Positions 58,297 through 64,000 of a stretch of 64,000 nt of DNA are shown piece after piece. The stretch lies in the NCBI GenBank assembly GCA_964446955.1, contig CAYUQJ010000003.1:310001-374000 (forward strand), read 5' to 3'. Below the pieces are notes generated by a model. It was not told the DNA's origin. It ran no database searches and worked only from the letters and a program-made list of their open reading frames with translations. Position 1 is the first letter of the stretch; each line of letters starts with the position of its first letter. Made by a program: the position numbers and the translations under genes. Origin of the DNA: Leptolinea sp964446955. Lineage in GTDB: Bacteria; Chloroflexota; Anaerolineae; Anaerolineales; Anaerolineaceae.

Positions 58297-59934
58297 TTAT
58301 TCTGCCAAAACCCGGAGAATTCCCAGCGCGGCGGGAATCTGGGCTACCAGGTCACTGGGGAGAATTGCCGCCGGGTCAACATCTTCCGATGACAGGTCGC
58401 CGCAACTGGCATGAACCCACACTCCCAGACGAGCAGCATCCAGTGGTTTCAATCCCTGTGCAAGAAAACCTGTGATCAGCCCGGCAAGAAGATCACCGCT
58501 TCCGGCACGGGCAAGAGATGGATTGGCACAGGTGGAAATATATGCATGCCCATCCGGTGAGGCGACAATTGTTAATGCGCCTTTTAGTATGACAATCTGT
58601 TTCCATTCACGGGCAAAAAGAATAGCCAGATCCAGGCGGCGTTCCTGCACTTCCTTCACGGTCAGCCCTGTAAGAGCAGACATTTCGCCCGGGTGAGGGG
58701 TCAAGATACTATTTTCCGGAATGGTTTTCCACCAATCCGGGGTATCCGCCAGGATTCTCAGGGCATCCGCGTCTAATACTAATGGCGGCAGATTCTTATT
58801 GGATTTTGTTTTCGGTACTTCCGACTCTGCGGGTACGAACCCGATGACACTGGCGGTACCCTTTTTCCCCTGGCGGTTCAGAAACCGGCGTAAGAAGTGA
58901 ATGGTGGTTTCTTCCGTACCAAGTCCGGGACCGATCAATATGGCAGTGGTTTTTTCCAAATTCTTATTCAACAAATCCACGGCAGATTCCGCGACTACAC
59001 CAGCTTCATGGGGAAGTAGCAGCCAGGTAACTTCGGGTATCTGTCCGGCAATGGCTGTGTGGATCATTCCCGGAATGGCCGCGCGAACAAGTCCGGCTCC
59101 GCTTCGATAAGCGGCTTCGGTTGCCATTATTACTGCACCGGTATAATTGATCGAACCAGCTACGATCATGGCTGTGCCAAACGTACCTTTGTGGGCATCA
59201 AGGGGCCGCTTGGGCAGTAATGCTGCCATGTCCACGGGGGTGATCAGTTCATGCAAACCATTCGTCCAATCTGGAATGGCTTTTTCAAGGCCGATGGGAA
59301 TATTCACGAGATTGCCGCAATATTCATAGGCGGGGAATGTTAGCAGGCCTGTTTTTACGGCAGCCATGCACAGGGTGTAATCGGCATGGAGTGTTTCTGT
59401 TGCCGTCGCCCCGGAGGTGCAATCGATACCACTCGGGCAGTCAACCGCCAGAATTACAATCCCTTTTTCGAATTTATCCACTATCTTTAATACAGAGCGG
59501 ACGTTTTCATCCAGTGGGAGGTGGATGCCGGTTCCCAGTATCCCGTCAAGCAGAAGCTGTGTTTTTCCGCACCATTTCTTCAAGGTGGCAGCACGCTGGT
59601 CTTCCTCGGAGTGCATAACCGTCCCGCCAGCTTCAAGATAGGCGGTTAAAAGTGTATCGTTTTTCGGCCGGGGTTTAACAATGTAAGCAAAGGTTTTCCA
59701 TCCCTTCTGTTGAAGATGATGCAGGGCAATTAGTGTGTCACCGCCGTTATTGCCCGACCCAACGAGACCAAGAATTGACCGTTCATCTTCTTCTTCAAAT
59801 TCTTCGCAAAAACGGGTGTCAACAAATTCTGCAATCCCGGTTCCGGCAGCCTCCATCATATTTTCATATGAGAATCCCTGACTGTCAGCTTTTTTCTCAA
59901 GGGCTCGTATTTGATCTACAGATATGACAAACAT
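58297..59934 (-). CDS. nnr: Bifunctional NAD(P)H-hydrate epimerase and ADP-dependent dehydratase
   Basis: Repairs hydrated NADH and NADPH. The N-terminal half (about residues 1-215) is the YjeF_N epimerase with GSGNNGGDTLIAL and AVDCPSGIDCTSG; the C-terminal half (about 225-545) is the ribokinase-like dehydratase with KGTFGTAMIVAGS, LDADALRILA, LTPHPGEMSALTG and the anion-hole motif ARAGSGDLLAGLITG. At 545 residues it is a little longer than usual, owing to an insert of about 30 residues before LVLDADAL. It stands alone, divergent from the next gene by 112 bases. Confidence 0.93.
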   Translation of the reverse strand: MFVISVDQIRALEKKADSQGFSYENMMEAAGTGIAEFVDTRFCEEFEEEDERSILGLVGSGNNGGDTLIALHHLQQKGWKTFAYIVKPRPKNDTLLTAYLEAGGTVMHSEEDQRAATLKKWCGKTQLLLDGILGTGIHLPLDENVRSVLKIVDKFEKGIVILAVDCPSGIDCTSGATATETLHADYTLCMAAVKTGLLTFPAYEYCGNLVNIPIGLEKAIPDWTNGLHELITPVDMAALLPKRPLDAHKGTFGTAMIVAGSINYTGAVIMATEAAYRSGAGLVRAAIPGMIHTAIAGQIPEVTWLLLPHEAGVVAESAVDLLNKNLEKTTAILIGPGLGTEETTIHFLRRFLNRQGKKGTASVIGFVPAESEVPKTKSNKNLPPLVLDADALRILADTPDWWKTIPENSILTPHPGEMSALTGLTVKEVQERRLDLAILFAREWKQIVILKGALTIVASPDGHAYISTCANPSLARAGSGDLLAGLITGFLAQGLKPLDAARLGVWVHASCGDLSSEDVDPAAILPSDLVAQIPAALGILRVLAE

Positions 59935-60046
59935 AATTCTCCTTATTTATGATCGGGAGGGGTATTTTTTTCTCAATGCTGTTAAAATTCTACACGGGAA
60001 TTACCAGAATAGCACACATCATTTTGACGGGAATACGCAGCCCATT

Positions 60047-61600
60047 ATGAAAAAATACCTGTATTTCACTGTTTTTATATCGGGTCTGACAAGTCTGGCC
60101 TCCGAAATGGCCGCATCACGTTTGATGGGGAATTATTTCGGTTCCAGTAATCTTGTTTGGGCCAGTATTATCGGATTGATCCTCATCTATCTGACTGTGG
60201 GTAATTATATTGGCGGGAGCTGGGCTGACCGGTCACCTCGGTTCGGAACGTTGTACCGCATTCTTGCCTGGGCTGGACTTAGTATTGCGCTCGTTCCGGC
60301 TGTCTCGAGGCCAGTATTACGCTGGGCGGCTGACGCGTTTGACACTTTACAGATGGGCGTGCTTTTTGGTTCTTTTACAGCCGTTATGATCCTTTTTATT
60401 GTTCCAATTATCCTGATGGGAACGGCATCACCTTTTGCCATCAGGTTGGCTATAAAAGACAGCCAATCTGCTGGAAGTGTCTCCGGAAAGATCTATGCCA
60501 TTTCAACATTAGGATCATTTATCGGCACTTTTGTTCCGGTACTGTTGCTGATACCTCTGGTTGGAACATTCCGTACATTCCTGATCCACGGGGCGGTTTT
60601 ACTTTTCTGCGCCCTGGGCGGATTGAAATTGGCTGAGGGGTGGAGGGCTGTATTAAAATTCCTTTGGATGCCGTTTGTGATCGTGGGACTTTTTTTCCTG
60701 GTCAATACCGGAAAAGACAAGAATAGTGCCGGGATGATCTACGAAACCGAATCGGCCTACAACTACATTCAGGTTTTGGAACAGGATGGCTATCACATGC
60801 TCCGGCTGAATGAGGGGCAAGGGGTTCATTCCATGTATCACCCGGATATTTTGAATTATGCCGGTCCATGGGAGCAGGTTTTGGTGGCGCCTTTCTTTAA
60901 TCCCGCGCCTGTGAGTATTTTCGATGTCAGGAGCCTGGCTATAGTTGGGCTGGCTGCAGGGACAACTGCCAGACAGGCTTCACTGGTTTACCCGAATATT
61001 TCCATTGATGGGATAGAGATTGACTCTGCTATTGTCGAAGCCGGAAACAAATACTTTGGAATGGATTTGCCGAATCTGAATGTCATTGTGCAGGATGGGC
61101 GCTGGGGCTTGCAGCATACGGGGCGAAAATATCAGGTGGTGAGCGTAGACGCGTACCGCCCACCGTATATCCCCTGGCATTTGACCACACGGGAGTTTTT
61201 TCACACAGTGCATGAAAGTCTGACGGAAGACGGAGTTATGGTTATCAATATTGGCCGCGCACCGGATGACCGCAGATTGATCAATTCGCTGGCATCGACA
61301 ATCCGACTTGAATTTGCGTCCATCCATGTAATGGATTTGCCGGGAACTTTCAATTCCATTCTCTATGCCACAGTTCAGCCCACCAGTGCTGCCAACCTGG
61401 CCGCAAATTTTGATGCCCTTCTGGCAATGGGAGATACACCATTATTATTGCTGGAGACGATGAATGTAACCCTTGCCAGTCTTCAGCCAGATCCACCGGA
61501 GGCCATGGTGTTCACGGATGATTTTGCCCCCATTGAAGGGTTGACCAATGATATGATCCTCAAATTCCTGCTGGCAGGGGATATGGAGCAGTTGCAATAA
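60047..61600 (+). CDS. Fused membrane/spermidine-synthase-like protein
   Basis: A 517-residue fusion. The first half (about 1-220) has seven or so membrane helices and the GLTSLASEMAASRLMGNYFGSSNLVWASIIGL start typical of MFS-like modules attached to such enzymes; the second half (about 225-500) is a spermidine-synthase-type Rossmann fold (SLAIVGLAAGTTARQASLVYP region, DGIEIDSAIVEAG, SVDAYRPPYIPWHLTTREFF). The glycine-rich loop reads GLAAGTT in place of GGGDG, so true aminopropyl transfer is doubtful. ATG 60047 starts the conserved part; an in-frame ATG at 59924 would overlap nnr. It is coupled to the DUF1461 gene. Confidence 0.82.
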   Translation: MKKYLYFTVFISGLTSLASEMAASRLMGNYFGSSNLVWASIIGLILIYLTVGNYIGGSWADRSPRFGTLYRILAWAGLSIALVPAVSRPVLRWAADAFDTLQMGVLFGSFTAVMILFIVPIILMGTASPFAIRLAIKDSQSAGSVSGKIYAISTLGSFIGTFVPVLLLIPLVGTFRTFLIHGAVLLFCALGGLKLAEGWRAVLKFLWMPFVIVGLFFLVNTGKDKNSAGMIYETESAYNYIQVLEQDGYHMLRLNEGQGVHSMYHPDILNYAGPWEQVLVAPFFNPAPVSIFDVRSLAIVGLAAGTTARQASLVYPNISIDGIEIDSAIVEAGNKYFGMDLPNLNVIVQDGRWGLQHTGRKYQVVSVDAYRPPYIPWHLTTREFFHTVHESLTEDGVMVINIGRAPDDRRLINSLASTIRLEFASIHVMDLPGTFNSILYATVQPTSAANLAANFDALLAMGDTPLLLLETMNVTLASLQPDPPEAMVFTDDFAPIEGLTNDMILKFLLAGDMEQLQ

Positions 61601-62265
61601 TGATCAGATTTCAGAGAACAGCAATAATCTTGATAACCATTTTGGTACCTGTGTTTCTATTGATGACATCCATCCGGCTGTTATTATTTCCCGTTTTCAC
61701 GCAATTGGAATATCAACGTCCCGGTTTTCCCGCTGATCCCTACGGGTTTACTTTACAAGATCGATTAAAGTGGAGCCGTATCTCGATAGATTATTTAACC
61801 AATGGTTCCGGAATAGAATTCCTGGCGCAGCATAAACTTGATGAGAACACTCCGCTCTATAATCAACGTGAACTCAGCCATATGCTGGATGTTAAGAACC
61901 TGGTGCAGCTAATGCTGATCATTTGGCCACTTATTGGTATTGCGATTCTTGGGATGGGTGTGCTCTCAATGCGCGAGGGATGGCTGTCACAATTCTGGCT
62001 GGCCATAAGCCGCGGTGGATGGGCGGCTGTCGGATTGATACTGGCTGTTCTGTTTGGTGTGCTGGTCAGTTTTAATGCATTATTCACGGGGTTTCACCGT
62101 ATTTTTTTCAGTGGAGACACCTGGCTTTTTCTGTTCTCCGATACGCTTATCCGACTATTTCCATTGACATTCTGGCAGGATGCATTCATTTTTATGGGTA
62201 TTCTTGTTTTTGCCGGTGGATTACTCGCGGGAATACTTGGTAAGCATTACTCCAGACAGTCTTAA
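61600..62265 (+). CDS. DUF1461 (TIGR01906) integral membrane protein
   Basis: A 221-residue protein with four or five membrane helices and a conserved extracytoplasmic segment: YGFTLQDRLKWSRISIDYLTNGSG, LDENTPLYNQRELSHMLDVKNL, and SGDTWLFLFSDTLIRLFP near the C-terminus. Lipoprotein intramolecular transacylase of the Lit type belongs to the wider family, so lipid chemistry is one possibility, but no proof is visible here. Its start shares one base with the end of the upstream gene, giving translational coupling. Confidence 0.82.
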   Translation: MIRFQRTAIILITILVPVFLLMTSIRLLLFPVFTQLEYQRPGFPADPYGFTLQDRLKWSRISIDYLTNGSGIEFLAQHKLDENTPLYNQRELSHMLDVKNLVQLMLIIWPLIGIAILGMGVLSMREGWLSQFWLAISRGGWAAVGLILAVLFGVLVSFNALFTGFHRIFFSGDTWLFLFSDTLIRLFPLTFWQDAFIFMGILVFAGGLLAGILGKHYSRQS

Positions 62266-62267
62266 AT

Positions 62268-62296
62268 AAAAATGACGACCGCAAGCCGTCATTTTT
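62268..62296. terminator. Bidirectional terminator
   Basis: A perfect 10-bp stem (AAAAATGACG / CGTCATTTTT), loop of nine, with a T-rich run on the plus strand and an A/T-rich flank on the other, between convergent genes. Confidence 0.85.
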
Positions 62297-62316
62297 ATTT
62301 ATTTTTTGATAAAAAA

Positions 62317-63525
62317 CTATGCGCCAAATTTATTTAGACGCAGTGCGTGTGCCAGAGCAAAAGGCATATTGTCGAGAGCCGGGAAAACACCCAGCCCGCC
62401 GCGCATACAGGCACGCTCGCCAAATTCAGTCTCCGCATCCGGGCGGACAGAATCGGGCGCCCACAGGACATATGGAACCGGATGCCATGAGTGGGTTTTT
62501 AATTTTGCCGGGGTGCTGTGGTCACCGGTTATGATCAATACATCCGGTTTTAAGGCCAGGAGTTCTGGCAGGGCGGCATCAACACCTTCAATGATCTTTA
62601 CCTTGCCATCAAAATTACCGTCCTCACCATAGGAATCGGTCTTTTTGATGTGAACGAAGAAGAAATCATAATCGTTCCATTTTTCTGCAACGGCTTTGAA
62701 TTCGTCCGATGGAGTCTCGCCTGAGAATTTGACGAGGTCCATGCCGACTAATTGTGCCACACCGCGGTACATGGGATAAACAGCCACACAGGCAGCACGC
62801 AGGTTATACAGATCTTTGTATGTGGGCAGACCGGGATCAGTGGCAAAACCACGAAGAGTCAGTCCGTTGGCTTTTGGTTCATTTTTCAGGATTTTTAAAG
62901 CTTCTTCGATCCACTGGTTGTACAGATTGGCGGCTTTCTGGGCGGCAGCATCTTTTGCTATGACTTTCAATGGGGCCGCGCCAACACGCTGGGGATCGGT
63001 CTCTTCCAGGTCTGGCGATAGACCTTCACCGCGCATGACGACCGCGAAGCGGTATTCTTTCACATGTTTGATCTCGATCTCAACACCGGGGATCTTGATG
63101 GATTTCAACTTTTCACAAATCGGTGCGGCTTCTTCCGATGGAATACGACCGGCACGGCGATCACTGATTAGACCATTGGAATCAAGAGTACAGAAGTTAC
63201 CCCGGGCAGCGACATCACCTTTGTTTACTGTGACACCAACGCCGAATGCTTCCAGCACGCCACGTCCAACTTCAGTTTTGACCGGGTCAATACCAAACAG
63301 GCTTAAGTGTGCTGGTCCGGAACCTGGCGTGATACCCGAGCTAATCGGAACAGATTGACCCAGAATACCTTCTGCTGCAATCCTGTCCATATTCGGGGTT
63401 TTTGCGGTTTCCAGTTCCGTCTTTCCACCCGGTTCCATGGGCAGACCGCCAAGTCCATCCATTACCAGCAGAACGATCTTGCTGTTTACAGGTGCCAGGA
63501 GTGATTTCAAATCTTCAATTTCCAT
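62317..63525 (-). CDS. apgM: Archaeal-type cofactor-independent phosphoglycerate mutase
   Basis: Interconverts 3- and 2-phosphoglycerate without 2,3-bisphosphoglycerate. A 402-residue alkaline-phosphatase-fold enzyme with metal-site motifs VMDGLGG (residues about 21-27) and ITGDHSTPA near the C-terminus, the nucleophile region TPGSGPAHLSLFG, and GVDAALPELLALKPDVLIITGDH. The pattern and length match the archaeal ApgM family rather than bacterial GpmI (about 510 residues). It is common in Chloroflexota. It has about 95 bases of untranslated region upstream ending at the terminator of the next gene, so it is probably transcribed from its own start. Confidence 0.93.
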   Translation of the reverse strand: MEIEDLKSLLAPVNSKIVLLVMDGLGGLPMEPGGKTELETAKTPNMDRIAAEGILGQSVPISSGITPGSGPAHLSLFGIDPVKTEVGRGVLEAFGVGVTVNKGDVAARGNFCTLDSNGLISDRRAGRIPSEEAAPICEKLKSIKIPGVEIEIKHVKEYRFAVVMRGEGLSPDLEETDPQRVGAAPLKVIAKDAAAQKAANLYNQWIEEALKILKNEPKANGLTLRGFATDPGLPTYKDLYNLRAACVAVYPMYRGVAQLVGMDLVKFSGETPSDEFKAVAEKWNDYDFFFVHIKKTDSYGEDGNFDGKVKIIEGVDAALPELLALKPDVLIITGDHSTPAKLKTHSWHPVPYVLWAPDSVRPDAETEFGERACMRGGLGVFPALDNMPFALAHALRLNKFGA

Positions 63526-63553
63526 TATAGAGCTCCTCTAAGAATTGGCCTTT

Positions 63554-63591
63554 TGTATAAAAGCAGCGCAAGAAGGACTCTTGCGCTGCTT
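63554..63591 (-). terminator. Terminator of the MalK/UgpC-like gene
   Basis: A perfect 13-bp stem (63561-63573 with 63579-63591; AAGCAGCGCAAGA type) with a 5-base loop. On the minus strand it is followed by TTTTATAC. Confidence 0.85.
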
Positions 63592-63620
63592 GATTTCAAA
63601 TGAGCCTTCAGCTCTCTATT

Positions 63621-64000
63621 TTACCGCACAGCTACCGGGTTTTCAGCATCTTGAGACGGATCAAAAATGTGCATATTGTCCATGTTGAAAACGAGCTTCA
63701 CTTTGTCGCCAATTGCGAAACGCGTACGCGGATCAACGCGGGCAACGTAGTTATGTGTACCCGAAACCAGGTAAAGAATGATCTCGTTACCCATCAATTC
63801 AATGACATCAACCTGTGCTTCAACATCAGCCGCGCTGATATTTTGCGGCAGGAATTCCGGATTGTGGATATCTTCAGGCCTAATCCCAAAAATCACAGAT
63901 TTTCCGTCATAGGGAAGGAAAGTCGCTGTCTTGTTTTCGGGGATGCGCAGTGTGAAGCCATTCATCTCGATAACAGCGCCCTTTTCGGCTTTCTTGATCT
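63621..64000 (-). CDS. C-terminal part of a MalK/UgpC-type sugar ABC transporter ATPase (partial)
   Basis: The frame is open to the window edge, so only the last 125 or so residues are seen. They form the regulatory C-terminal OB-fold (TOBE) domain of MalK-like ATPases: GIRPEDIHNPEFL, VIELMGNEIILYLVSG, and RVDPRTRFAIGDKVKLVFNMDNMHIFDP are diagnostic. The protein energises import of sugars or glycerol phosphate. The nucleotide-binding part and transporter partners lie outside. An internal ATG at 63965 is not the true start, since coding continues upstream. Confidence 0.88.
   Translation of the reverse strand, partial: IKKAEKGAVIEMNGFTLRIPENKTATFLPYDGKSVIFGIRPEDIHNPEFLPQNISAADVEAQVDVIELMGNEIILYLVSGTHNYVARVDPRTRFAIGDKVKLVFNMDNMHIFDPSQDAENPVAVR

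Overview
The window reads as chromosomal DNA of a Chloroflexota bacterium, most likely class Anaerolineae. This is an inference from gene content and order: an archaeal-type phosphoglycerate mutase, many proteins with Thr/Pro-rich linkers, an FhaA/FhaB-like FHA pair, a SEDS-transpeptidase fusion, and dense GAF/PAS signalling. No rRNA or other phylogenetic marker was compared. Genes are tightly packed, often overlapping by 4 to 14 bases, and no gene-free gap exceeds 300 bases.

Layout. 1-2.8 kb: a partial secreted protein, then a TetR regulator with an ABC-2 exporter. 2.8-8.8 kb: a coiled-coil protein, coaD and recG on the minus strand, then an SDR epimerase and tyrS. 8.9-16.1 kb, mostly minus: a SEDS protein fused to a transpeptidase-like domain that has lost its catalytic residues, mtnP, a methyltransferase, two FHA proteins, ybaK and a PHP phosphoesterase. 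16.1-20.0 kb plus: secG, a solute-binding protein, a cobalamin adenosyltransferase and a DUF554 protein. 20.1-31.3 kb minus: a DsbA-like protein, GNAT, TPR, XRE-type and CpaF proteins, a response regulator with two histidine kinases (one with an MshEN-like sensor), parB, parA, a PfkB kinase, a zinc-ribbon protein and a PilZ protein. 31.4-36.7 kb plus: radC, then an AT-richer block of two paralogous GT-C-like membrane proteins around an ABC-F protein with an attenuator-like leader, then a CAT-anticodon tRNA.

The centrepiece is 37.5-44.3 kb: a single predicted transcription unit for a complete bacterial ubiquitin-like conjugation system. In order it encodes an E1 fused to a GntR DNA-binding domain, a four-helix membrane protein ending in a RING-like zinc domain (candidate E3), an E2 with an N-terminal ubiquitin-like domain, a free ubiquitin-like protein that ends at the same glycine, a JAMM-type deconjugase, a membrane FHA protein and an extracytoplasmic VWA protein. 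It has a TTGACA/TAAAAT promoter, a 27-base palindrome with a FadR-like core touching the E1 start codon, an internal hairpin after the free modifier gene, and a strong terminator. The layout suggests membrane-localised, self-regulated protein conjugation coupled to envelope or phospho-signalling. Targets are unknown.

44.3-64 kb: a PAS/GAF/GGDEF protein, a heterodimeric ABC exporter, an RDD protein, a LecA-like membrane protein, mfd, pth, small membrane proteins, the bifunctional NAD(P)HX repair enzyme, an MFS/spermidine-synthase-like protein, a DUF1461 protein, apgM and a partial MalK/UgpC-like ATPase.
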